Shown piece after piece: positions 14,001 to 26,396 of a stretch of 64,000 bases of DNA. The notes below the pieces were generated by a model. That model was given only the letters and a program-made list of their open reading frames with translations, made no database searches and was not told where the DNA came from. How positions within the stretch are numbered: position 1 is the first letter of the stretch; the number at the start of each line of letters is the position of its first letter. Source of the stretch: Spirodela intermedia (taxonomy: Eukaryota; Streptophyta; Magnoliopsida; Alismatales; Araceae); contig LR746271.1 of NCBI GenBank assembly GCA_902729315.2, positions 5,352,001 through 5,416,000 on the forward strand. Reading direction: 5' to 3'. A program made the position numbers and the translations under genes.

Positions 14001-17000
14001 CTGTACAACACATGGGTCTGGACTTTCAAGGGTCCACCAATGGCTGTCTTGGGACAAATGTCAGCCTCATAACTTAGAAAGAAGTGATATATTCAAGGAC
14101 CATAAAAGCATTTAAGATCTCAATGTACCAATCAAGTGCTTTCGCAGAATCTGCAAAATGTGAGCCTAAAATTGTACTTCTGTTTTTTTCTTTTTCAATA
14201 ACAAATGAACAGATACCTCATAAACCAAGACCATATGTGCTGTGTCCAGTCACAGTCCCAATCCATTGAAAGCGATAGGTGCTTCAATGAACTATCAACT
14301 TCCCGTGGAACAACTTGTTTCATGCTGGCCCATGTTGGAAGATGTGCAAAGCATCAACATCTACAGCTGAATTTGTACCTATTTAATAATAGGCAGAGCC
14401 GGGGAGAATATGTATTCTTTGAGTTTATGGTGCAAAATATTGGAGTATGACTTCAATTCATTGAATAGGCATCCCATGAAAAAGAAGTTGATCAATATTG
14501 TTGGACACAGAGAGGAGGTGAAGAAAGAAGAATCTAAAACCATGATGTGCACCACGATAAGACACCTAAAAAGCAGCAAAAAGACAAGTTCATAACAGGA
14601 ACTGCACAAGAGAAAGCGACTCCCATCTTCTCCCAATAATTAATATACAAAGTTGGTCTTCGAAACAAAGACGGCTAATAGCGTCGACTGTCAGTTGGCG
14701 TACAAATAGAGAGACGAATAAGAGAGAATAGAGAAGAAATACTTCAGTTCGTACGATGTCTCACAAATCAGAAAACCTTTCTAGTATGAGATTTCTGAAA
14801 AGTCGGAGAGAATGCCTTTCAGATTACTCTGAGGATGTCTGAAGTTGCACAATGAGCAATACGAAAGGCCACATGCCCCTTCACAAAGTCAACAGCCAGA
14901 GACAATGGAGGGTCAGGCTCTTCTCCCCTACATCGAATCCTACACCTTAAATCCAATTTGGTCCAGCGGCACCTCCTTGCTTTTCCTGTTTCCTGTGGAA
15001 GCACGCGGAAGCATTTATAGGAGTCTAAAAAAATTCCTCTAGTTTTTATTATCCTGCGGAAAAGAGATCTGTGTGGATTTGAAACCCAGGATCTCCTCGT
15101 CACATGATCAGGAACTGTTACAGATGCTGTCGGGTTGAATCACCTCCTTCTCCCCTCCCCCCTCCCCTTCTCGCTTTGACCCTCTCCATAAGAGTTTGGT
15201 ATGCCTACGTGTCTAATGCAAGGGACATCTACACGACTATTTTTCCTGTATAAAAAGTACCTTTTGGCGATTGCCTCTTTCCTTTTTTTTTTTTGTGGGG
15301 GAAAAACATGCATTGACCTTACATGATTCCCGTTGTATGTATTTCGTTGGCCTTTAAGCTTAAGCTGCGTATGTCCGGGTATGTAACTTAGATACATTCT
15401 GTTCCAAAAATAAATTTTAGATTTACTTTTAGTTGATTCGGAAGCAGTCAACTAGACAGAGTTCAGGTTTTCTTGCAATGCCCCGATTCTACGTGTTATT
15501 CTTCGGATCGTCATGGTCTCAAATCTTTCAGGAAAAATTGTCTTCTCCTCTTACAGTGTGTGGAAAATGTGTGCTCAACAATTGGTTGCCCTTGAAATAC
15601 AATACCCATCTAGTGATTCGAGAAGATTTGGCACCAACGTAAGATTTGCTCCCTAATCTCCAAGGCAGCGTCCAAAAAGGATTAAAAGAAGAAAGGTATC
15701 ACGTTGACAGTAGCCTAGGAAGCGCCTTCATCGTTCAGAGGGATTTGAATTTCATAGTATACAGTGCTACACCACCTAAGGATACGCCCTATTATTGCGT
15801 GGATCTGTCAGTTTTGTAGATTTTGAGCCAGAATTCTCGTCAATGATTGATGCATTATTTATATAAATCCAGTTAGGTGGCTATTGTCTAAATTATCATG
15901 ATTCCTTTAGGAAAAAGAATTATCACACGTGCAATCCGTCGAAGTATACAAGGCATCTTTCTTGGAAAGACTGCCGCAATAACCAAAAAGGCGCAAGTAT
16001 CCAGTTGAAACCAAATGCTTCCGAGTTGATGCAAAAAGCTGACGATATTACATTTTCGTTTGGTAAGGACTTCTGGCCTAGGATTCCATCATTGGAAGTT
16101 GAAACGGATGGCGTGGTATACTTATAGACTATTCGTACCCCCACTCTCTAGTAAAATAATTTTGTCGAATTTCCTTGGATGATCAACTTTCCTAAATATA
16201 GTAGTCAAACAAGCTTTTATATCTTGGGGGTTCCAAAGAGCATGAGTTTGACTCTACATGGTTCCAATAATGAAGTAACCTTTTTTTCTGGTCTTGCCTA
16301 ATTATTATTTAAGAAGACAGCCACATCCCATTGAAACCTGCTGCTTCACGTTTCCATGAAAGCTTCATTTGTTATAGCAGGAACAAGAGGTGGTATATCA
16401 TTAGGTCCCAAGTCTGGTAACCATCAAACTGAAGCAGTCAGATGGCCAGCATGAAACCCTAAAAGGGGGTGTATTTAGGAGGGCTGAGAAAGGCAAACTT
16501 TGCTACGAATGAAGAATATTGCTTACACCGAGTGTCGCCATCCAACTCATGAATTTCCTCACGTGGATGTAAGCTGTGATTCTATGACTGTAAAGTCTGT
16601 TGTAGTATCTGATGTACTGGTTGGGATAATTATGATAGAGGACATTGAGTAGGGGTGAAACACTAATGTACTGTCTAGGAGGATAATCTGAATCCATTAT
16701 TGTGAACCCCTTTATCCTTTATGCACTAAAGAATTTTCTTACATTTGTTTTAAAAGAATTTTATTCAATACTCATTTTCTACAGCCAATATTGCCCGTCT
16801 GATTGCTTCATGTGATATCCATCTTCCCCTTCCACTTATTCTTACATATAACACCACATAAGAGTAGGAAATCACTACTTTCACTATTTCTACCTCTTTC
16901 TTTAGCACTTGAAGTTTTTCTTATTAAATGGTTGATTAGACACAATAAATTGGATAGTAATTGTGCATAACCTCAAGTATGTGCTCTTTCAATAATTTAT

Positions 17001-20000
17001 GTTAATAAATTAATAACTACAATACTTACTATTGTGGTCATAACTTCACACAGTCATGTTAGAGGAAAAGAATAAAAATTAGTAATGTCAAAATACAACA
17101 TATTTCTTATAAACACCCATAACCTAATAAAAATAAAGCAAAATATTTGCTATATATTGCACCTCACCTTTACTTCAAAACATGCATTGACTTTTCTATT
17201 TGACCTCAAACCCTTCACCTTGTACCCACTTGAAGTGGGTATACATTGAAAGAAGCCCAGAGTTCTATCTATTTAGGAAAATTTTCTTGTTGATGACATA
17301 AATAGGAACCTTGAGAGGTGCTATAAGAATAACCTTGGGGGGAGTTGTATTGGATTTAAACTACAACGAAAAAACCTTAATTATTCATCAATATATTAAA
17401 ATACTCAACTCCGTTACAAGTCTTTTTGATGAATTTAATTGGGTCTAACTGAACAAAACATTAGTGCATTATTTATCATGTAAACGAAATATTACCTAAA
17501 GAATTAAGGCCTATCCAAATAAATTTTCTTCAAACTGCAAGAGCATATGAATGTTATAAGAGATTGACATACATACATAAATTTGGAAAATAGTAGTGGG
17601 AAAATTGGTTTCACTTGTTACATCAAAACAGTTTGAATATTTTAATCACATGAGTTTGGGAGATTTAATAGCCTGAAAAAAAATGGTTTGCTTCTGAAAA
17701 ATGGGGCCTCCTTCCATTTGGCCTTACCATTTTCTTTATTTTCATATTTTTCTCTAAGAAAGTTTCTATTGTAATTATGAAAGACCAAAACCTAAAGATT
17801 ATACATTTCTAGAACCTAAACAATCATGGTTTTAGTAATCATTCCTCTCTCATGGAAACTATTAAAAAGCCTTTCATTTTTATTTTAGTTTATTTTAAAA
17901 TACTATTAAATTTAAAGCATATTACCTTTCAAAGGAATAATAGTTCTCATATCATGAACTAGAAAAAGTTATTAGTATACACTAGAAATTTGAAAATACT
18001 AGATTAAAAAATATATTTTCCAAGTCAGATGATAGTGTGCCATTCCTTGTAAATTTTTTAAAAAATAAAATATTAAAAAAATTATATATTTCAACAAATA
18101 ATTTTTTTCTACTTAGTATATAAAGATTTGAAGTAATCTATTGAGAAAAAAAATAGTTGATCTTAGATGTTCATTTTTTTTTTTCATCTAGTTTTTCTTT
18201 TTTGCATACAATACTAATCTAGTGTCCTAGGGATTTATACTTGACCCTATCAAAGAGTATCCCAAAGTAATTGATTGAGGAAACTACCCAACCTTTTAGT
18301 ACAAGGATTTTTATCCAAATGAGCTTACATAATATCATAGGAATAGAGCAAGGTATGTGATCACACTAAAAAGTAAAATTTCCCATGTCTAATGTGATTT
18401 AGTCTAGTTTTATGGATCTTCACAATGTCACACACACAGCACACAAATAGAAAATAATCATGAAAATTAAAAAAATAAAGGAGGTGTATTGAAATCAAAT
18501 AAAAAAATTAGCCCTTAAATCTATAAAAATAGAATATATGAATCAAGAAGGAATAACAGGGTTAATAATTCAGTCCACAAGGATAGAAAATGGTCTCCTT
18601 TTTATCAACAAGTGAAATAACGATCAACTACTATTTTGGATCAAAAGATGACATTTGTTTCTTTAGTGCCTCCTAAAACAAGCAACAAAAAGGGTAATAT
18701 CCCCTAAACATCTGAATTTGATAAGGACTAATGATATATAAGATTTCCTACTTAGAAGGATACAAGTACTAATGAAAATGGGTTTTAAGCCTTCTGGGCC
18801 ACCTGGATACTTGTCTCGGACTTCCAATCTTTATCCCTTTCAGCCCACTAGGTTATGCGTTTGAACTTATCACGCTCCTTATATGTTTTACATTGGTTTC
18901 GCCTGGTTGAAAATAACTCATTTTCAATGTTTTCTTCTGTTGACACCACATTAGAGATAATAGTATACCAATGTTATCAGTCTTTATATGTAAACTTGTG
19001 TGAGGAAGAAATCTTCATTCTTTATTTTTAACGGGGTTTGTTTCGCTCTTCCATAGATAGAAAAATTGCTTGTGATGATGTGACATCCATCAACTTACCT
19101 TGCAAAACCTTCTCACGTATTTCCTCACATGATGCGGCCTATATGGCAGATTTGGGTTACTATCAGAAACTAGGCATTGAATGACATCAATCTCTTCGGC
19201 CGCCAAGTCACCAGTACCACTAGTTCTTGAAGGGCATGTCACCTCTCTAGGAAATTACGATTGGCCTTATTTCAGACCGCCCCCCCCCAACCCGCCCAAA
19301 GTCAACTCTCAGAAGATTCCTTAAGGTATGCCTTTTAGTGCCTTTCATATTTCCTTCAAACCAATTATACATCAAATGTCTAGGACTTTTAAAGAAACTT
19401 TATGAAGATCACTAATCTGGCCACTAATCAGTACATGTTTCATCAACTTATTAGGATCAAACGATTTACGAAGCCCATCCTAATCCTGACCTTGTAATAT
19501 AGTTCCCCCCCCCCCCCCCATGTAATATAGTTATTGTCTTCGCAGACTTAACAGTAGGAGTATATGTCAAGTAGATGAAGAGAAAAACGCAAAGAAACCT
19601 AATGGTAGATATTAAGGTAAGATAAAGGCATGTAATCAAGAAATCATCCACTCTACGTAGCATTGACCAATGGTCCAGAATAGAGTCATCATTGGGTCAT
19701 GCCAGATCTCCGAGTCCGCAAAGTAAACCCTTCCATGGCATGCTATCTTCATCCCAAACAGGGCATCAAAACCATTGCCTTCCAGCATGCCCTAGATTTA
19801 ATGGCCTTTTTTCTTCTAAGTTTAGTATATTTTAAATCAATAAGCATATCTCTACCCTGAATGGGAAACGTCTGACCAAGGAGTTCTAAGAGTAATCACC
19901 TCATCCCAACACATGATTTGAGCCGTCCTCCGACCTGAAACCTGGAGAGTTTGAGCGAGTCACAGGCTGCTTCAAAGCGGTGGGTTATCTGGCCCACATG

Positions 20001-20698
20001 GAAGAGACGGAGATTCATCTCCTCGTCGTCCCTCGCTCCCGTTTGGACGAATCAATTCAGCGAGCATTTTCCAAGCATCTGGCTTGGTTCTGCACTCCAG
20101 ACCAGAATCTCTAGCATACTCTGACGCCCAGACTGGCTCGGAGCAAGGGATCTAAGAATCCCATTTTCATGCATCTCAACACAGCGGCAATCTTGGCTTT
20201 TTTGGGATCAAGAGAGACAACCCCATCGAGAATCTCTCCTTTTATCTGCCCCTCAGTACAACTACAGGGGGTGGTTCTATGAGTATGCGTCTCAACGAGG
20301 TTAGAATGGAGGAGGGGGCGAGGATAGAACGAACAGTTCTTCCGTGATTCTTTAGCACCTGTTGCTTCTTCTTCCTCGCTTTCTTGCTACCCGTCAAGAA
20401 TTTCGCGGTGTATAGCCTGGATTCTCAATATTGGAAATATCATAATTATTTTTATGATCACCGGTCTGAGGGGGGTGCCGAAGGATGGCAGCTCTGCACC
20501 CCAATGGTGATATTTTTGCTGTAAATAGATGCTTTTGTACGGTATAGAGATCGTTAATGGCTGTTTGTTGGCCTCATGAACCGTAAATTGCGAGTGTATG
20601 AGCGTATGATTAAGCGCCGCATGTAACCCAAAGTCTTGTGATTTCCTTAGTATTACCCTTTTTCTATCATGAGTTGGCGAGTGAGTGAGTGAGTGAGT

Positions 20699-20729
<31 letters not shown>

Positions 20730-22432
20730 GGAGGGGGGGAGATTGGAACTACTAAATCTTTATCTCCTTGATTTTCTGCCTGTCACGAAATGGAGCTTGA
20801 GAAAGGGGGGAGAGGGAGAGAGAGGGAGAGAAGGAACGTGCACAGCACCAAATATCACGATAATTGCACTCTCGAGCCAGAGAGAGAAACGGAAAGAGAA
20901 TGTGGCAGGGACACGGGGGGAAAGGAATCCTGGGAAGAAAAGCAACCTGCTTAAAGTTGCCGCGCAGGAGTGATGAGGCTTCTCAGAGATTCTCACTTTC
21001 TTCTCCGTGTCGTCTTCTTGTTCTTCTTCTTCTTCCATGGCGTTCCGGTGGCGAGCATGCGAGGGGCCAACGGCCGGCCGACTCTTTCCACGCGGCCCAC
21101 ATTAGTGACGGACTGAACAAACAGACTGCTCCCCGTGCCTTCCATGGCCGGGTGTTCCATGTGCTCTTCCTGATGTAGGATAACTACGACAGACACAGAG
21201 GGGGTTGATTAAGGGTAATGTAGGGGTGGATAAATCAAGCCACAAAATCACACCATCGATTCGAACCTTTAAATCCGGAGAAAAATGATGATGGTGCAGC
21301 CCCGTTCCTCGGTCGAGGGCGGGAGTACTGTCTTACAACCACCACGATAAGTAAAGCTCCAAATTCAAAATCCCGGATGATTTACCACGAGAAGACAAAT
21401 CTATTACGTTAAATCCGATGGCGGAGGAAAAACACACAAGAAAATATTGGATGAAATAATATGAATCACCAAAGAGTGAAGAGAAGACCTTCAGCGCCGA
21501 TACAGCGCGAGGGGCGGTGCGGCGAGCCTCGAGTTGCGGCGTGAGGGTGGAAGACGGAGACTGGAAACCTTGCTGATCAATCTTCAATCTTGAACCGGGC
21601 TCTTTGGCGAGGGGATTGCGGATCCAACTGCGCGGTCAGTTGGCGGGGTGGGGGGGGTCAAGGGGGGAAGCCGTCCCCTTGTGGGGTTCGGGGCAGCGCC
21701 CCGAAACCTAAACCGGGGGGTTGATTCCGCGTGCTCTCCCAGTGGAGGATCTTGACGTTCCCGTGGCGAAACGGGCGGCTGCGGGAATCGTCGCGCGCGA
21801 GGGGAAATGGCCAGACGTGCGGCGGGGGAGAGTCACGCGCGCGTCGGCCGAGGGCGCGTGACTGCGTCGGCTGCCGACGACTTGAAAGCGGGGCCTCACG
21901 ACAAGTCAACACTCGTCGTCGTGAATGTTGTCGTCTACCGCCGGCGGTAGACAACAACGCGCCAGATGGTGGACGGTGCGATCGGCGGCGAGAGAAACTG
22001 GATGCTCGCTCTCGAATGGTGGATCACGGGTGGATGGAAGGGGGAGTCATGCGCTCGTGATGGGCGGACGGGTACCGGAGGGTCGCCTCTTAGCGGCGGC
22101 GGCGGCTGAGAGGAAACCTTAAGGCAAATGCTGAAAATGATGTACAAATCTCCAAAATTCACCAAAAAAAACCGTCCATTAGAGCGCTAATCCTATTTAT
22201 AGGGTCAAGAATTCGGTAAAGGAACTAAATGAAAGGAAAATCCTAATAATAAATAAAATTCGGATCTTGGATCCTAGGTTGACGATGTCGACGTGGCATG
22301 ATTCCTGTGCTGGCCTTCCCCTCCTGTGGTGGCGCCGTCCCTTCAAATGGTGGGGCTGGGACGTTTGCCCCACCACTTCCTCTCCCTGGGAGACAGACAA
22401 GCAGAACCCAAGCAGCAGTCTCCCCCACAGCC

Positions 22433-22433
<1 letters not shown>

Positions 22434-22484
<51 letters not shown>
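22434..22484. repeat. (CT)n microsatellite
   Basis: About 51 bp of uninterrupted CT dinucleotide in a GC-rich spacer; related CT/GA tracts follow within 1 kb. Confidence 0.95.
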
Positions 22485-22487
<3 letters not shown>

Positions 22488-22652
22488 GATATCGCTTGTT
22501 CTCTATCTCCCAATCTCTCAACCTCTCCATCTCTCGCCACGTGACACTATTTCTCGGTCTATAACACTTTTTTTCTCTCCGTCAATCTCGTCCTCCATCT
22601 CTCCCCGCACGGGTCACTCTCTCTACATTTGTTGCTGTATAACTCTTCTTCT

Positions 22653-22692
<40 letters not shown>

Positions 22693-23401
22693 CGCGTAAG
22701 GGCAAGCATTACGAAGAAAACTCTTCTCCTCCCTCTCCCATCCTCTCGCCTCTAATGGACTCCTTTCCTTTCGAGAAAGACGTCCGAAAGACAACGTGGC
22801 TGCACCTTCCCACGGAGCTAAAACACATTAGAGAGAGAGAGAGAGAGAGAGAGACCTCCAACCTGCCCTGATCCTGATCGAGATCAGAATCAATCACTCG
22901 GTCCCTCCCAACCCTTATCCCGTCGGCCAGGATCAGATCGCCAGCTGCATCATGATCAAGATCACCCCGATCCCCAGACCCCCCTCGACCACGACCGAAG
23001 ATCAAACTGGTCACAATCCCCATGATCTAGATTGATCGACCTATCCCACTTGTGATCGAAAGATCAGGTGGGTCGATGATCTCAGAGCCACTTGTCAATC
23101 CGGCCGTCTGATTTCGACGGGCGGGGCATTATTAGTCAACGGTGTCATATTATTTAAATCGACCATAAATAAACAGAGGCTCCGATTGCGTACCTGAAAA
23201 GGACGGCCGGTTATTTAATGAGTTACTCTCTTTGCGGCACATCGTCAAACAATTCGGTTCCGCAAAGAAACAAGTTCCCAACCTCCCGTATCTTTTTTCC
23301 GGAATTTCCGCGAGCTCATCTTACGCCGGGAGGAAAGCGATACAGCTGCTTGCTTTTCCGGGTCTCTGCGGCATTTTCCCAAACACACTCACCATGCGTA
23401 G

Positions 23402-23436
<35 letters not shown>

Positions 23437-24029
23437 AAGAAAGAGAGAGAGATAGGGAGAGCGAGAAAGAGAGAGAGAATGAGAGAGAGTCCCAGGGGAG
23501 CCAGGGTCTCTCATTTAGATCTTTGCGGCATATCTTCGAACATCTCGCTGACACAAGATCTCTTGTCAGAGATTCGTCCGCGATACCCACTGTTTCAACC
23601 TCCACCCCAGCCAACCCAAAAAAATCAGATTTTTACCGCTCTTGAATGCCAGTTTTCTTCTTCCACCGCACCAACTACCACAAAATCAGAAGAAACTAAA
23701 GGGAAATTGCCATCCAACAGGTTATGAATGTACACAATCTTCTAGAATAAAAGGGAAGACTTTTAAATTACAGGGCTAGGCTGACTGACTGCGCACCAGA
23801 AAACCTTCAGGTGGGCTCCCCCGAGATCCATGGCATGTCTGGGAGCTCACCTACCGCCTCCTCTGATCTTGCCCAGAAAAAAAACCAGCAAGAGACCAGA
23901 GAAGTTGCTAATCAGGAGAAGGACCCAGGTGCCGAGCGGGTGGCTCGACGGAAAGAACTGCGACGATAAAAAAAAGGCAGTCGCAGAAGCTTCCTCGAGG
24001 TTGATGGCGATGGCGATCGCGGCAGGGCG

Positions 24030-24908
24030 CTAGTTAGGGGAAAAGATAGTGTCCCAGTCGATCTCCCATGAAGGGTACTTCCTTAGGAGGAAGCCCTCTC
24101 CTTCGTCCCACGCAGGCTCGGAGAATTTCAAGCTGCCCATGTCGGGCTCCGGCGAGGTGGGCGGCGATGAGGACTCGCTGGGGGATTTGTCCACCGCCGC
24201 GAGGGATGAGGGGGGCGGCGCCGCCGGTGGGAATCCGCTGGCCATGGACTGGCAGATGGCCTGGAGCTTGGCGTCGACGGCGGCGGGGAGGGGCCTGGCG
24301 GGGGCGTCGGCGGCGGCGGGGGATCCGTTGCCGCGGCGATGGGGGAAGTTGAGGCGGGCGAGCTCGCCCCGGAGCTTGAAGGCGGCGTCGTCGTAGGCCA
24401 TAGCGGCCTCCATGGCGGTGTCGAAGGTCCCCAACCAGAGGCGCGTGCGGTTCCTCGGCAGGCGAATCTCCGCCACCCACTTTCCCCAGTGCCGCTGCCG
24501 CACCCCCCGGTAGAGCTTCCCCGCGGCGCCGCCGCCGCCGGGGTTCTTCATGGACCGAGGCGGCGGGCCGAGGAAGCTGAGTGAGAAGCTCTGAGGGCCG
24601 TTCTTCCGCTGGAAGAGGGCCATCTGGGACTGGACCTGCCGGAGCTGCGCTGGATTCAGGCAGCTCAGACCGATCTGGGATTCGCCGGCGGTGGAGAAGA
24701 ACTGCTGAGAAGGGGAAGAGAAAGGAGGGAATAGGGAAGAGGGACAGGGGGAGGGAGGAGTATGAGAGAGAGGAGAATTGCAGGGAGAAGAGCTTGAGTT
24801 TGAAGAAGAGAGGGAGATGGAGAAGGAAGAAGGCTCCACTGCCGGGAGGACCTCCTCCGCCGCCATCGTCCTGACGATGCTACTGTACACATCCATCACG
24901 GCCGCCAT
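24030..24908 (-). CDS. DREB A-6 type AP2/ERF transcription factor, 292 aa, intronless
   Basis: A nuclear DNA-binding factor. A single AP2 domain spans about residues 132-190 ([20 protein letters not shown], then the [10 protein letters not shown] element, then [11 protein letters not shown]). The flanking motif [17 protein letters not shown] (about 79-95) and the SFLGPPP segment before the domain are typical of the RAP2.4/ERF053-062 (A-6) group. The acidic tail ending [10 protein letters not shown] resembles ERF061/062. The N-terminal third is Ser/Pro-rich. I chose the Met at 24908 ([10 protein letters not shown]) because the family begins there. An in-frame Met 54 nt upstream (24962) would add 18 unconserved residues. 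No introns, as is usual for this group. The exact orthologue is uncertain. Confidence 0.95.
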   Translation of the reverse strand: MAAVMDVYSSIVRTMAAEEVLPAVEPSSFSISLSSSNSSSSPCNSPLSHTPPSPCPSSLFPPFSSPSQQFFSTAGESQIGLSCLNPAQLRQVQSQMALFQRKNGPQSFSLSFLGPPPRSMKNPGGGGAAGKLYRGVRQRHWGKWVAEIRLPRNRTRLWLGTFDTAMEAAMAYDDAAFKLRGELARLNFPHRRGNGSPAAADAPARPLPAAVDAKLQAICQSMASGFPPAAPPPSSLAAVDKSPSESSSPPTSPEPDMGSLKFSEPAWDEGEGFLLRKYPSWEIDWDTIFSPN

Positions 24909-25071
24909 TTTCTTCTGGACACCGTGCAACAGGTGAGAGGAAGACCACGAAGAAACTCTCAAAGAAGTAATAAGGAATGACTCAGATGAGAAGATCCGAT
25001 CAAAAACCTACAGAAATCAGTCCCCAGGGATGTTCAAGAAACCATCCCCCTGTGGATTTCCGAAGCGAAAA

Positions 25072-25266
25072 TTAAAAGAAGAAACCAGAAACACGTTGAA
25101 CACGAAGAAGAAGAGGGGGACGGATCCAACCAGGAACTCTAGGACGAGGATGGAGAGGCCCCGATTTCTTCTCTGAAACTCCCCGAGTTTCTCGAAGAAA
25201 ATTCAGGAACGAAGAGAACAAACCACCACGGACACTAGCCCCCTTCGTTCGCCAAGAACAACACAA
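25072..25266 (-). other. upstream ORF (64 codons) in the leader of the DREB gene
   Basis: An ATG-initiated 64-codon ORF in the inferred 5' leader. It ends about 163 nt before the main start codon and does not overlap it. If the TATA box at 25423-25429 is used, the leader is about 490 nt and this uORF would meet ribosomes first. No conserved peptide was recognised, so translation is conjecture. Confidence 0.4.
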
Positions 25267-25422
25267 CAGAGGAGAAGATCAGAAGACTGAAGAAGTTCAC
25301 AGAAGGTGTGATTCAGGGAGCGGGACGCAGAGGCGAGATGAAGAAGATGATGAGGAAGGAGACCTGGAGTCTTCTGGATGCGAAGGTGAGCGTATGATAC
25401 TCTCCCACAAAGTGGCAGCGGA

Positions 25423-25429
25423 TTTTATA
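25423..25429 (-). promoter_or_regulatory. TATA box of the DREB A-6 gene
   Basis: A perfect TATAAAA on the minus strand in the context ACTATAAAATCC. It implies transcription start near 25395 and a leader of about 490 nt. Confidence 0.65.
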
Positions 25430-25824
25430 GTAGTCTGACCACGACGGGTGATAGTTTCCTTAATCCCACCGCAGAATGTTGTAATCTTCGGCAGCCCATT
25501 TCTGGAAGGCGCCGGAATTTAACCAGTCATTTCTTGCCGCGTTGCAAGCCCACCGGCACCTGTCCCGATCCAGTCCGTAATCACCAGCCTTTGCCGCCCC
25601 CACTCCCCGGGCCCAACCGGTGGGCCCTTTCGAATTTCCCGAAGTGACGAAAAAGCCGTCATCCAAGGGGGAGATGCAGTCAAGACTTATTGAGGGTATA
25701 TTAGTCATTTATGATACCGCCCCCCCCCGCGGATCCCCATTACTAAATGACTGAATGGATGAGCTCAGGCAGAGACAACGTGGGGGGCGGTGAGCCTCCA
25801 ACTGATGAGGACAACCGTTCCCTT

Positions 25825-26157
25825 GACACGTGACACTCAGGAGCCACGTGTCACAATCCACCGAGGATGACACACGTAGTGACGTCAATGGAGCATAGTT
25901 GGAGGAGAGCAAAGTGGGCCCCACAATAATGCAACACGGCCTAATCCCGTGGTTATCAGTTGATTAGTCCGTGACGTGGCGAAAGGCTAGCGCCGGATTC
26001 CTGTCACTGGAACTTTCAAAAGTCAACAGGTGGGGCCGAGGAACTCTCTCCTCTCTCTGATTAATAATTTATTTAAAGCAATTTAATCTTTAATTGGAAA
26101 TTTTTAATTTCGGTTTCTATATTTATTGGCTGTTCGAGTGGTTGTTTGACACGTGTC
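25825..26157. promoter_or_regulatory. cluster of ACGT-core elements (ABRE/G-box and CRE-like)
   Basis: CACGTG at 25827-25832 and 25845-25850 (tgacacgtgac and gccacgtgtca), the palindrome TGACGTCA at 25880-25887, GTGACGTGGC near 25971, and the 10-bp palindrome GACACGTGTC at 26148-26157. They lie upstream of the DREB TATA box and between it and RNASEH2B. Paired CACGTGTC sites are the classical arrangement for ABA-responsive bZIP factors, so stress regulation of the DREB gene is a reasonable inference. Confidence 0.6.
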
Positions 26158-26210
26158 ATCATGGGGCCTACCTTTTGTTTTGACGGTGATTAAGAAGTAA
26201 TAAGTAAATA

Positions 26211-26254
26211 TTTAACCCAAAATGGCGACATATAAGATTTAACCCAAAATGGAA
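26211..26254 (+). promoter_or_regulatory. RNASEH2B core promoter: TATA box between two direct repeats
   Basis: TATAAGA at 26231-26237 lies between two copies of 'atttaacccaaaatgg' (about 26211-26226 and 26238-26253). The TATA box is about 165 bp upstream of the RNASEH2B start codon. The role of the repeated word is unknown. Confidence 0.4.
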
Positions 26255-26396
26255 TGAAACGTGGCATGATATGAGAGGCTTTCACATGGGAGAGGTGTGC
26301 TGCCATTTTCCCGCGCCTGGGAAGGCGGGAAGAAGGATGAAGGCGAAGAGGGAGAAAGGAGACGCTGGGAGGTCTGGTTGCTCCGTGCGGAAGGAA

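Larger units (their letters stand above)
10548..24029. other. 13.5 kb spacer without a supportable gene
   Basis: From about 11.1 to 12.7 kb and 16.7 to 18.9 kb the DNA is AT-rich, with no coding signature. From 12.7 to 16.7 kb and 19 to 20.5 kb it is mixed-composition DNA with short ORFs only; the ORF at 12750-12932 (-) looks protein-like but has no recognised family. From 20.7 to 23.7 kb it is GC-rich, with several CT/GA microsatellites (about 22434-22484, 22660-22690, 22831-22853, 23408-23434). Homopolymer C runs occur near 19280 and 19505. ORFs dominated by Ser-Leu or Arg-Glu here are microsatellite artefacts. Confidence 0.6.
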
